From contig OY997649.1 of assembly GCA_963921795.1 (NCBI GenBank), positions 28,557,362 to 28,621,361 of the forward strand: a stretch of 64,000 nt of DNA, in the 5' to 3' direction. Below are positions 1 to 9,923 of the stretch, piece after piece (the stretch's first letter is position 1; each line of letters opens with the position of its first letter). Made by a program: the position numbers and the translations under genes. The notes under the pieces were generated by a model that saw only the letters and a program-made list of their open reading frames with translations, had not been told where the DNA came from and made no database searches. Origin of the DNA: Nannobrachium achirus (Eukaryota > Chordata > Actinopteri > Myctophiformes > Myctophidae).

Positions 1-33
1 TGGGTTTTCCAACTATTGTGCAGATGGTGGTTT

Positions 34-1530
34 TCACTGTTTACAGTACGATTTTTCTCCAGTGTGGATACGCTGGTGTCTTTTCAGGTCACGTAACTGA
101 CTGAAACTCTTGTCACACTCTTTACAGTGAAAAGGTTTTTCTCCTGTGTGGATACGCTGGTGAATCTTCAGGTGATCTAACCGACCAAAAGCCTTGTCAC
201 ACTGTTTACAGACGAAAGGTTTTTCTCCTGTGTGGATACGCTGGTGAATCTTCAGGTCACGTAACTGACTGAAACTCTTGTCACACTCTTTACAGTGAAA
301 AGGTCTTTCTCCTGTGTGGATACGCTGGTGAATCTGCAGGTCACGTAACTGAATGAAACTCTTGTCACACTCTTTACAGTGAAAAGGTTTTTCTCCTGTG
401 TGGATACGCTGGTGTATCTTCAGGTCACGTAACTGAATGAATCTCTTGTCACACTCTTTACAGTGAAAAGGTTTTTCTCCTGTGTGGATACGCTGGTGAA
501 TCTTCAGGTGATCTAACCGACGAAAAGCCTTGTCACACTGTTTACAGACGAAAGGTTTTTCTCCTGTGTGGATACGCTGGTGAATCTTCAGGTGATCTAA
601 CAGCCTGAAACTCTTGTCACACTGTTTACAGTGATAAGGTTTTTCTCCTGTGTGGATACGCAGGTGCTTCCTCAGGTCAGTTAACCGACTGAAACTCTTT
701 CCACACTGCTTACAGTGAAAAGGCTTTTCTCCTGTGTGGATACGCTGGTGTAGCTTCAGTGATTCTAACCCACTAAAAGCCTTGTCACACTGCATACAAT
801 TGAAAGGTTTTTTTCCAGTGTGGATACGCTGCATGTGTGTCCTCAGGTTAGCTAATTGACTGAAACTCTTGTCACATTCTTTACAGTGGTAGGGTTTTTC
901 TCCAGTGTGGATACGTTGGTGAATCCTCAGGGAACTTAACACACTGAAACTCTTGTCACACTGTTTACAGTGATAAGGTTTTTCTCCTGTGTGAATACGC
1001 TGGTGACTCTTCAGTGCACTGAACTGATTAAAACTCGTGTCACACTGTTTACAATAGAAAGGTTTTTCTCCTGTGTGGATACGCTGGTGAATATTCAGGG
1101 AACCTACCATACTGAAACTCTTGTCACACTGTTTACAGTGATAAGGTTTTTCTCCTGTGTGGATACGCTGGTGTCTCCTCAGGTGACCTAAGTAACTGAA
1201 ACTCTTATCACACTGTTTACAGATGTGAGTTTTCTCACAAGTCAGCTGTTGTGTCTTCACTTCTTGGTAAGTCTTGGTAAACCTTTGATGACTGTAAGAT
1301 TTAGGTTCGTCTGTGTCTCCTTGTTCCTGGCTGGTTGCAATTCTGGTGATTTGCTGGAAGGATTCTGAGGGGATCTGTCCATTTCTGGGCATTTGGCAAT
1401 AGAGGTCATCATGGCTCGATTGAGATGTGAAGTATAAACAATTAGAACAGCGGACCGTAGTCTGGGAAGATTGACACCTCACTCCTCCTTCCTGGAGTGA
1501 CGGTTCATCATCACATCTGCATCTATACAT
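34..1530 (-). CDS. C2H2 zinc-finger protein, 14 tandem fingers
   Basis: This frame encodes 498 residues and is probably a nuclear DNA-binding transcription regulator. About 100 N-terminal residues are Cys/Ser/Gln-rich and show no KRAB, SCAN or BTB motif. Fourteen C2H2 fingers follow, joined by TGEKP-type linkers, and the protein ends shortly after finger 14 (TGEKSYCKQ). Finger 5 has an extra residue between its zinc histidines (H-x4-H). Fingers 10, 11, 12 and 14 share the base-contact set Q-R-D, and fingers 9 and 13 share R-D-H, so one- and two-finger units were recently duplicated. The ATG at 1530-1528 is the first in frame; upstream non-coding or short coding exons are possible, so this may be the last exon of a spliced gene. 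KRAB-less multi-finger genes like this are numerous in fish. The finger array is certain; the target and the exact start are not. Confidence 0.88.
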   Translation of the reverse strand: MYRCRCDDEPSLQEGGVRCQSSQTTVRCSNCLYFTSQSSHDDLYCQMPRNGQIPSESFQQITRIATSQEQGDTDEPKSYSHQRFTKTYQEVKTQQLTCEKTHICKQCDKSFSYLGHLRRHQRIHTGEKPYHCKQCDKSFSMVGSLNIHQRIHTGEKPFYCKQCDTSFNQFSALKSHQRIHTGEKPYHCKQCDKSFSVLSSLRIHQRIHTGEKPYHCKECDKSFSQLANLRTHMQRIHTGKKPFNCMQCDKAFSGLESLKLHQRIHTGEKPFHCKQCGKSFSRLTDLRKHLRIHTGEKPYHCKQCDKSFRLLDHLKIHQRIHTGEKPFVCKQCDKAFRRLDHLKIHQRIHTGEKPFHCKECDKRFIQLRDLKIHQRIHTGEKPFHCKECDKSFIQLRDLQIHQRIHTGERPFHCKECDKSFSQLRDLKIHQRIHTGEKPFVCKQCDKAFGRLDHLKIHQRIHTGEKPFHCKECDKSFSQLRDLKRHQRIHTGEKSYCKQ

Positions 1531-1719
1531 GGACCGTTCTGGGGACAGAGTTGTAGGTTCTGTTGGGTAATGGACTATTTATTTATCCTCTTCCTCCCTA
1601 TGTTTCTATCTCCTTCTCTCTAGACACTGAGTACAGTCAGTTAATGCTACAAGCTCTGGGGGATGAAGTGAAATTCTAAAATATTTTCAACTCTTATATG
1701 CTTGAGCAGAGCTCTGGTC

Positions 1720-1824
1720 TGACGTCACATACAACACAACCGGTTGCCGCGCATGCCTGACAACACCGATGTGCACAGGCAGGCAGCCGTCACTCTTGCC
1801 CATATTTGGGCAAGAGTGACGTCA
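1720..1824 (-). promoter_or_regulatory. CRE-containing upstream region of the zinc-finger gene
   Basis: Exact CREB/ATF sites TGACGTCA occur at 1720-1727 and 1817-1824, and a third lies at 2088-2095. They are about 190-570 bp upstream of the zinc-finger start codon on the minus strand. The second site adjoins a palindrome at about 1789-1820, whose arms read GTCACTCTTGCCCA and its complement around a short AT loop. Promoter function is inferred from position and motif only. Confidence 0.4.
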
Positions 1825-1950
1825 TCAATATGACATTACGACCATTATGATGGAAGAAATCCACATAGATGCCATGCTGTAATTAGACCAATATATATGG
1901 TATTATTAAAGGGGAGATATAATTGACCAAAGTCAATTCTCCTTACCTTT

Positions 1951-1955
<5 letters not shown>

Positions 1956-2044
<89 letters not shown>

Positions 2045-2060
2045 TGTGTGCGTGCGTGCT
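1956..2060. repeat. (TG)n/(CGTG)n microsatellite
   Basis: A TG dinucleotide run grades into CGTG tetranucleotides. Reading frames through it only encode His-Thr or Cys-Val runs and are not genes. Confidence 0.97.
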
Positions 2061-2362
2061 GGACGGCTGGTTATAGGAACCAATGTCTGACGTCAGAATC
2101 ACACCAATCAAAAATCTAAAATCCCATTGACATTTTAAAAATATATTGTACAACTTAAGAACCGTACTCCGAAAATAAGAAAAAGAAGTAAATGAGTCTG
2201 AGCATTCTGCCAGGAAAGTGGCGGTGGTTGCACTGTATCGTTACTTGCGCCCATCAGAAAAGCGAGGCGCAAGTACTGCGTTCAGTTGAACGTTTTTTTT
2301 TTGTCTGTTGGCACACATAGGAACACTTAAATATAATATAATATATATATATATATATATAT

Positions 2363-3454
2363 CAGAGGTTGCGCTAGGATTTTTAACAGCCGGTCACCGT
2401 GACCGGCATGATTAAAATTTATCGGACATCTGATAAAAATACCAGACATAATAATTTTAATGCATGGATGACAAGCAGGTGCAAAAACATAGCCAATAAC
2501 AACAGTTTAAGTCCTGCTGTATAGTTGGGACTGAACTAATTGAATGTAAAGGAGTAGTAGGCTGTACAAAAAACATACAGCTTCCGAAGCTGTATGTTTT
2601 GATGATGATCGATCATCTTGCATAAGGAAATTAATTATATTGGACTGTCTCACGCAGGCTGTGTGTTTGCACAGATACTGCATGGTTTCATAACAAGTTG
2701 TTTCTGTTTTGCATCATATTTCAGGCCAACACATAATAATGTACAGAATAATGAGAAATAGTCTGAAAGTGGGGTCTGCGCAATGTTTCATAGGTTGATA
2801 GATTAATCTGGCCAGAAAGGAATCAATTGACTACTCACTAGTATGGTCGAGTGGTCACGATCATCCTGCATCTCTGTTATGCAACTTTGGGAAGGTTGAA
2901 AAGGCTTTGGTGGTGATCTTGTACAGTTTCCATAACATCTCCTCATAAAGAACTTCAATCGAGTGTATAAAGTTTGTTTTATATGGGTTGTAGTTGTCCT
3001 GCGTGCCTTCAATAATTCCCATGGGTTCACAGTGCGCATTGCAAAATGACGCTGAAATGGACACCGTGAATATCCAACCTGAATCCAACTTCACCGCGGT
3101 GAAATGGACTGCTGTCTTCTCTCTCCCCCAGCGCCCCGTTCGCAAATTAATGTTTAGGCTAAACAGTTCTGATAATACAACTTATTTTTGACTGTCCATT
3201 CATGTACTATAACTTAAACTGCGCGCTCATATTCCAAAACCAAGGCAGCTCATAGAGAGCATAGCGACAACATAACAAACCGACAACTAGGCCTACCCAG
3301 CAACAACTATCATTTCCTGTCTTACCTTCACAATAAAGTGTCTCCCGTTTACCTCCCAATGCAGCTTATTTCACACAGGTTATTATTAACAGGAAAAAGT
3401 GTAACTTAACCCGTGTGTGTTTGTGCAACCAGACGTGCATGTGAGAGAGAGTGA

Positions 3455-3536
<82 letters not shown>

Positions 3537-3686
3537 TGAGAAAGAGAGAGAGAGAGAGAGAGAGATTTGCGGTGAACTGCCGTGTCATTTTCAATCGGTC
3601 CTTATGTCCGATGAGGTTTATATTTTCCGGTCTTTGTCATTATAAATCGGTCAAATCCGGCAATTTCCGGTCTAACGCAATCTCTG
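2363..3686. mobile_element. Non-autonomous hAT-like transposon inserted in a TA array
   Basis: The left end reads CAGAGGTTGCGCTAGG and the right end, reversed, reads CAGAGATTGCGTTAGA, giving imperfect terminal inverted repeats of the hAT type. Both flanks are ATATATAT, so an 8-bp target duplication is compatible but uninformative. The 1.3-kb body has no transposase-like frame. It contains a long (GA)n array at about 3459-3565. Confidence 0.7.
3459..3565. repeat. (GA)n microsatellite
   Basis: An almost uninterrupted GA run with one short break near 3533. It lies inside the 2363-3686 hAT-like element. Confidence 0.97.
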
Positions 3687-3723
3687 ATATATATATATAT
3701 ATATGTGTGTATATTGTAGAGAG

Positions 3724-3776
3724 ATTCCAGATTGCTAGTCTGGAATCCAAGATTAAGGCCGAGAGGGTCCATCACT
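3724..3776. repeat. Dispersed repeat, copy 1 (next to TA array)
   Basis: This 53-bp block (ATTCCAGATTGCTAGTCTGG and onward) recurs at 6847-6898 with a few mismatches. Both copies directly follow a (TA)n array, so the array and the block belong to one dispersed unit. At 3830-3850 GGGTGGGTGACGTGACG faces the inverted GTCACGTCACTGACCC near 6685, which suggests terminal inverted repeats of that unit. Confidence 0.6.
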
Positions 3777-4819
3777 TTAAAATCTGAGATTGAATTCTCA
3801 AGATTGAGAAGGTAATATATAATATATATGGGTGGGTGACGTGACGTAACGTTTTCGCTGTCCTCGGTGTCAAACATGTATAAATAAAAAATATATTTGT
3901 CAAAAACCTTCTGAATATTGTGCAGGACATTAAGCTTTATGTGAACTTACTCAAGATTAAAACATTTCATTCCTCATTTCTTCAGAATTTTCAACCAAAC
4001 ATGGCAAAACTCATATGGTGTGACTGTCCTGACCTTGTTTCTCAAAGTGGGAACTTGAATAAAACTAAGAAAAAGAATTGCTAAAAATCATTTGAAAATG
4101 AATTTAGGATCAAAAACATTTTGTCCCCCAAACCAAAATCATTTGGTGTGACACTAGTTTGGACAAATTAAACAGGCAATTATTTGGACACCTATTGGCT
4201 AGAGAGGTCCTTCTTCTGTAAGGCTATTCAGCACTCCCAGCACAACTGCAAGACAGGTGTCTGAGGTGAGTTATGATTTTAACATTTTCATGAAATGCCA
4301 TCTTGTTGAAACTTTGACAAACTCACCACTTTGGATGTCTGTTGGTGTGACACCTTTTCATTAAAAAAAGCTTAAGTTATTTGAAGTTTTGGTCATATTT
4401 CCATGTAGATCTAGGTTGCTTTGTTATAGCTAGCATGCTGTTAGCATGCTAATGTGTACATAGTAGCCTCAAGGTAAACCTAAATGCAGAAAACGTAATA
4501 TGGTGTGACACTTAATCATAATGGTGTGACATGTCTGCTTGTCACGCCATATGACTTGATTGTCACACCATATGATTTATACTGTATTTAACTACAGATA
4601 TAACAATAAATAACAAAGTTCCATGTTTCTTTTGTACATTTAAACATTTGTTTTAAACATTTTTACATAAAATGTAATTTAGCTTCATTCAGTGATACTT
4701 CAAATTCATCAGACAGAGCAGAAACCCCTTCACAGAAACCTTAACATATTGTTTCAATCTAAACAATATTTTCTCTTTGTCTTAAACTATACATTCCATT
4801 TTCTTTTGTCAGCTGGAAA

Positions 4820-5014
4820 ATGACAAGTGCTGAGAGAACGAGAAAGTACAGGGAGAAACTAAACAATAACCCAGCAAGGAGAGAGGAGCCAAAGGGGCGA
4901 GACTGCATTTTCTACGAAGAGCAGGAGGTTGTCTGTGGCATAGCAGAACCGCAACAAGGCAGCCGGTTTGCTACCCTCACCAAATACGACTGGCTGATGT
5001 ACAATACAGTCTAA
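4820..5014 (+). pseudogene. Short ORF, possible exon relic of an unidentified protein
   Basis: This is a 64-codon frame beginning MTSAERTRKYREKLNNNPAR. The SAER-x-RKYREKL start is basic and probably helical, and it recalls the N-termini of repetitive, uncharacterised fish proteins; I cannot name the family. A pyrimidine-rich tract ending in CAG (to about 4812) precedes the ATG and looks like a splice acceptor. The frame then degenerates and stops. It sits among the CATATGGTGTGACA repeats, so it may be cargo or relic of the same element. It could also be a chance ORF. Confidence 0.3.
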
Positions 5015-5107
5015 ATGTATAATCTAATCTGATCTAATACTTTTGTACTTTCACTCACTGGACTGGACAGTGGACAGTGTTAAGGTAGGACCCGAGACAA
5101 AACTAGC

Positions 5108-5172
5108 GAAAATAGCTGATCTACAAGCTCTCAACACGTTGTGCTGCGAGAGCTTGTAGATCAGCTATTTTC
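5108..5172. repeat. Short hairpin element (BglII-type palindrome family)
   Basis: Two arms, GAAAATAGCTGATCTACAAG and its complement, flank a short GTT/GCTGC loop. It is one of about 16 related palindromes in the window. This copy is free-standing, with no recognisable host transposon around it. Confidence 0.75.
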
Positions 5173-5934
5173 GGAGTTGCGCAACCCAGCACTCTTTAGC
5201 TAGTGGAGATGTGGTGTAATGTCATGATTCCTAATTACATTTGTTCAACACAAAATGCTGTGTTCAAGTTCAGGAGACTTCGGAAAAAAGCAATTTACCT
5301 GAATGCTGAGTTCTGTTTCCACTAATTGGTGTTAATAAAATGTTGCCTTGGCTCCAAGTGTGGCTATGCGCCTTATTGTCTCTTTAGGATCCTTCTGCCG
5401 TGGGCCGGCAGAAGACTTAGGTGTGCGTAGCATTCCTGTGCACTACCTCATCATCCATCTACTACTACAATTCTTTCTTATCCCATGTTAAAGCCCTACA
5501 ATAATATCCTGTTCAGAAATATTAAGGCCATCTTATCCTGGGTAATTGTTTAATCAATCAGTAAAGTTCAGTACTCACTAATAGGTAGGTTAAAACACAG
5601 TTTGCTTTGACACATGAAGATATGATCATACGGTGTGACACTAAATCATTTGGTGTGACATTCCAAATAGTGAAAAATCATACCTTTATTAATGATTAAA
5701 CCAAAAAAATGTTTATGGATTACATAGAGAATATTATCAGGAAGAGTCACAAATATTTGTGTAATTTTAGAGAAAGTTTTGACAGAATACATTTAAAATA
5801 TGTTGTAAGATCATGAACATGGGCCTCACACAGAGTGTCGATTATGAAAAAAATATACAGATATAATTAATTTTCAAAAAACTATAGTGGATCACTGGTT
5901 AGTTATGATAAAGGACTTTGATAAAGTGAGTAAC

Positions 5935-6465
5935 TTAAAGCTATACTGTGTAAGATTCTCAACTAGTGGTCAGTAGCCATATAGCAAACCGCGGTCGCGT
6001 TCGCGTCTTTCGCCCGTTTTTCGTACCTTCACACCCCCGCGTCTGCCTCCACAACGCCGAGAGCTATCTTTAGAGGGGTCCCTGGTTCCTGTGCGTTCAG
6101 GCATTCCGGAGAAACGGACTACTTCACCCTGCCTGGTAGGCGAGATTAGCTTTTGAGTAAAGAGACACACGGGCGACTACAAATATGGCGACCCCACTTC
6201 AAGATGCGCTGCATTGGCCGGTAGTGTACCATGTGTGCATGATCGGCGATGTGATTGGGCAACGTATACACAACGTATACAGATGATGCAGATTACGTCA
6301 TCATGGCGCGAAATTCTCCCCCCCTCACGGCTCATAGAAAACATATAAAGAGAAGGCTTCAGAAGCTGAAAATAACGGAGTGGGTGTTCTAAAACTTTAG
6401 CGATTTAACAGTTAGGACAATTTTAAGATTTGTTTTATAAAAAAAGTTACATAGTAAAACTTTAA
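5935..6465. mobile_element. Candidate MITE, TTAAAG...CTTTAA ends
   Basis: The left end TTAAAGCTATACTGTGTAAG matches the reversed right end TTAAAGTTTTACTATGTAAC at about 16 of 20 positions. The interior (about 5985-6330) is CpG-rich and non-coding. The ends include TTAA, so a TTAA or TA target is possible. Superfamily not assigned. Confidence 0.5.
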
Positions 6466-6726
6466 GAAAGATGTACTCCATTTTCATTTTATGAACAATT
6501 ATTTTCATGTCACACCATATGATGATTTTAGGCACAAGTACAACAAACTGCTGAATAAAGTCTGATTCCAATAAAATATCTAAAAACAAAATGTATTTCC
6601 ATAAGGTTGAGAGTGAGTAGAACAAAAGTAAATAACTTTTATGCCTGCAATTTAAAGTTTTTTTAAAAACAAATTTTTTGGGGCGTCACGTCACTGACCC
6701 ATATGCCTCAGAGACCACCTCTAAGA

Positions 6727-6738
6727 CATATATATACA

Positions 6739-6834
<96 letters not shown>

Positions 6835-6838
6835 TATT
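6727..6838. repeat. (TA)n microsatellite
   Basis: Two long TA runs are separated by ATACACC. They are followed by copy 2 of the dispersed block first seen at 3724. Confidence 0.97.
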
Positions 6839-6846
6839 GTGGGGGA

Positions 6847-6898
6847 ATTCCAGACTGCTAGTCTGGAATCCAAGATTAAGACCGAAAGGGTCCATCAC
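6847..6898. repeat. Dispersed repeat, copy 2
   Basis: Matches 3724-3776. Downstream (to about 6975) a degenerate phrase meaning CCACTCTGGAxTCCAAGA recurs, so the unit is internally repetitive. Confidence 0.6.
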
Positions 6899-6979
6899 TG
6901 ATCCCTGAGAAGTTCTACCACTCTGGAGTCCAAGAGTAGGATTGAGAAGGTCCACCACTCTGGAATCTAAGACTGAGGT

Positions 6980-7461
6980 AGATTTTCAAGAAAACTTACA
7001 GAAAAGATGAATTGAAAGAAGGCGCAAGTTTGCTCCTCGTTAGAGGTGCAGTCTTGTTTATGATATGTTTTAGTTATATTTGATATTTGATATAGTCTGC
7101 GATTTGTATGCGTGCTTGTACTTTGCCTCTTTGGATAATACTTCCCTTGTCAGTTTATGCTTGGTAAACATAAGGAGTAAAATGCATGGACTCGTTTCAT
7201 TTTTGTTTTTTGTGATTATTTAAAAGGAACAACTCCATGGGGGGGGGGGCAACAGAGGTCTTTCAGTTTGCCTGATCATGTGGCTCTCATGTGGCTGTCA
7301 GAGAGAGAGATCACAGGGCTACAGAACAAATACCAGGCTAAGCTACAGTACGTCCCAGCAGTGTGCGTGCATATGTACCAGTCCGGTATGTATGTGTGCA
7401 CGGGTGTGAGACGTAGAGAGACAATTCAGCCCAAAGAAGAGCAGTGGGAGAGACAGTCATG
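6980..7461. other. No recognisable gene
   Basis: AT-rich sequence with a G10 run near 7241. Short frames show no protein signature. Confidence 0.6.
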
Positions 7462-7646
7462 CAGTGATTCTCAAAGTGGATTCGAGGGACTCTGTGGGTT
7501 CCTTTAGAGGGGACTAAATTGATCCATAACTCTAACAGTATACAAATGGACCCTAACAGGTCACATTAAAATGGAACATTTGGTTCCATTTGTATACTGT
7601 CAGTGTTAAGGGGAGACCTTGAAATGTAACATTTTGGGAAACACTG
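7462..7646. mobile_element. Small hAT-like MITE
   Basis: The ends CAGTGATTCTCAAAGTGG and (reversed) CAGTGTTTCCCAAAATG are imperfect terminal inverted repeats. A 16-bp inverted repeat inside (ACAGTATACAAATGGA near 7528 and its complement near 7590) makes a foldback. Flanking octamers agree at only 5 of 8 bases. Confidence 0.5.
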
Positions 7647-8819
7647 CTCTAATGTAAACAGCGATATGTTCTGATCACCCCTTTGTGGGCTTAGAGTGGT
7701 ACAATTGTTCCCGATACCGACACCGGTATCTAATATAGCATCTAATATATCTAATATAGCATAATATTAGATATTGAGACTTTTATGAGTGTGTACTACT
7801 CTCATTCTGATTGCATACAGTATGTGCACTAAATTAATCTGCAGCTAATCTTCAGTAACTCTCTTATGTTGATCAGAGTAGGGTAATTCATTTGTATGCA
7901 GTTAAATATATATAAAAAAGGGGAAATTAATTTTTTGAGCCATTTAAGCTATTGGTCCATATTTCTCTACAACAGAGGAATACAAATGTTGTTGTGTTAT
8001 GGACAAGAAGAGTCTTCTTCACAAGTTTACTATGGGTTGTTTTCTCAATAAAATATGTTATAATGTTAGCTGCTGCATTGCAATGTGTTGATGTGTACCC
8101 TTCGATCACATTTATATGTGTCAAATGTGTCTCCCAATGGAAATACATGTATTTCAAATAGGATTTGCCTTATACCGCCACCACATTACATTTGAAATGC
8201 ATTATATGTCAATAAAGGTGCTTCATGCAATGGATTTAAGCAACTCATGCATTGATAATGATGAGCAAGTACTGAAGCCAGTGTTATTTTACCACTGCTT
8301 ATGCTAGTTTCCTTAATGAAAACATTTAATCTGTGGATTAAAATTATAATTAAAATTCATGTTACAAAGGTATAGAGAATGATTACTCCAAATTAGTTTA
8401 ATCTCTTTATGTTTAAGGGATTTTATATATTGTGCAAAACGGCAAATATTTTGCCTCAACATGCATTAAGTATTAACTGTGATCATAGGTGGCTCAGGGG
8501 TGTTGTGTACTGCCTTAAACTGATTTATCTGTTGCTGCCTCACGGCAGCAATAAACACATCTCATATTAAGGGGGAATCTGAGATTGTCGACAAGAGGAT
8601 TAGGGCCACCAAGTGATAAATTAAACCAAGAGCAGTCAACAAGATCTTGCCTGATATTTAAATTTGTGTTTTTCATCTGCTTTAGATTTAATCAACTTGA
8701 TACAAAAATAAAAAATAAAAAAAGCTTCCGTGTACATCCAAAACCTCAAAGACTATCCACAGCATTTACATTCTGACGCCACATCTTTATCATATTGCTC
8801 CACCCTCCGCACCCCTGGC
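7647..8819. other. No recognisable gene
   Basis: AT-rich unique-looking DNA. Short overlapping frames on both strands have no motif, and I see no splice-consistent exon. Confidence 0.6.
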
Positions 8820-9239
8820 CAGGGGCGTCACTCACAAGGGGTAGGAAAGTGGGACTGAGTTACTAGGGCCCAAGGTGGTGGAGGGGCCTTAATTATTTTA
8901 TACTTTAGCTATTGAAAAATAGCAGATATACAAGCTCACAGCGCGGCACCGAGTGCACGCGAGTGCCCATCTCAATATTTTGAGATGGGGTTCCGTGGCC
9001 AAATACATACCATTTTGGGGGTCCTTCACATGAAAAGGTTTGAGCTCCACTGACATAGAAACATAAGTTTTTCCAAAAACCTCAGAAGGATTTGAAATAT
9101 TCAAAGATTTTCATGATTTTTCAAAAATAGCAGATCTACAAGCTGAGCTTGTATATCTGCTATTTTTCAATAGTTAAAGCACAGGGGCCCCGCAGTGAAT
9201 CCTTGTACCCAGGGCCCAGAATTTGGTGCGACACCCCTG
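8820..9239. mobile_element. Non-autonomous hAT element carrying two hairpins
   Basis: It begins CAGGGGCGTCACTC and ends GTGCGACACCCCTG. Flanking octamers CCCCTGGC (8812-8819) and CCCCCGGC (9240-9247) differ at one base, consistent with an 8-bp hAT target duplication. It contains a truncated hairpin (8911-8950) and a full one (9122-9170). A second copy of the element, inverted, lies at 17677-18204. Confidence 0.8.
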
Positions 9240-9923
9240 CCCCCGGCCCTCCCCCTTGTCAGTCTGTTCAGGACGTTAAAAGCTGGCAGGAAGGATGCAC
9301 ACAAGGCTTGCCAGAACACTGATCATTCCCACCTAGTTTCATGATTTTTGATGATGCCTTTATTTCAGTGGAACAGTGTAGAATAGATTGACAGGAAAAG
9401 CAAAGGTCTGTTGGGCTCAAACCCAAGACTCGCTTTCGGGCTGCATCGTGGCAGTGGTGTAAAGTAACTTACTTAATACTATACTTAAGTACAGTTTTGA
9501 GGTATTTGTACTTTACTTGAGTATTTCCAATTTCCAATACTTTTACGTCTACTCCACTACATCTCAGATCCAAATATTGTACTTTTACTACACTACATTT
9601 ATTTGAGAAATTAAGTTACTAGTTACTTTACCCCCATTGATACTCACACAAATGCATTTGTGTCCCCATCCAAGGCCTTTTTATTTGGGTCCCAAATCCA
9701 GGCCCATGCATTTGGGTCCCCATCCAGAATCAATGGGGGTAAATTTACTCTAATACATTTTTGTCTTCGAAATGCGACAAATACAAAAAAATATTATCGA
9801 ACTCAAGTCTCCATGGTGTGACGAATCAATAGAAAAAAAGTCATTTTGGGGTGAACTACTCCTTTAACCACTTTAGCCCTATTTTATACCTAGGCTGTTT
9901 GAAAATAGCCGATCTACAAGCTC

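Larger units (their letters stand above)
4012..6523. repeat. Iterated CATATGGTGTGACA motif region
   Basis: At least ten copies or near-copies of CATATGGTGTGACA occur on both strands: about 4012, 4140, 4342, 4497, 4517, 4539 (reverse), 4561 (reverse), 5627, 5647 and 6509 (reverse). Spacing is irregular. No gene is convincing here apart from a short ORF at 4820-5014. A hairpin (5108-5172) and a candidate MITE (5935-6465) interrupt the region. Confidence 0.6.
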
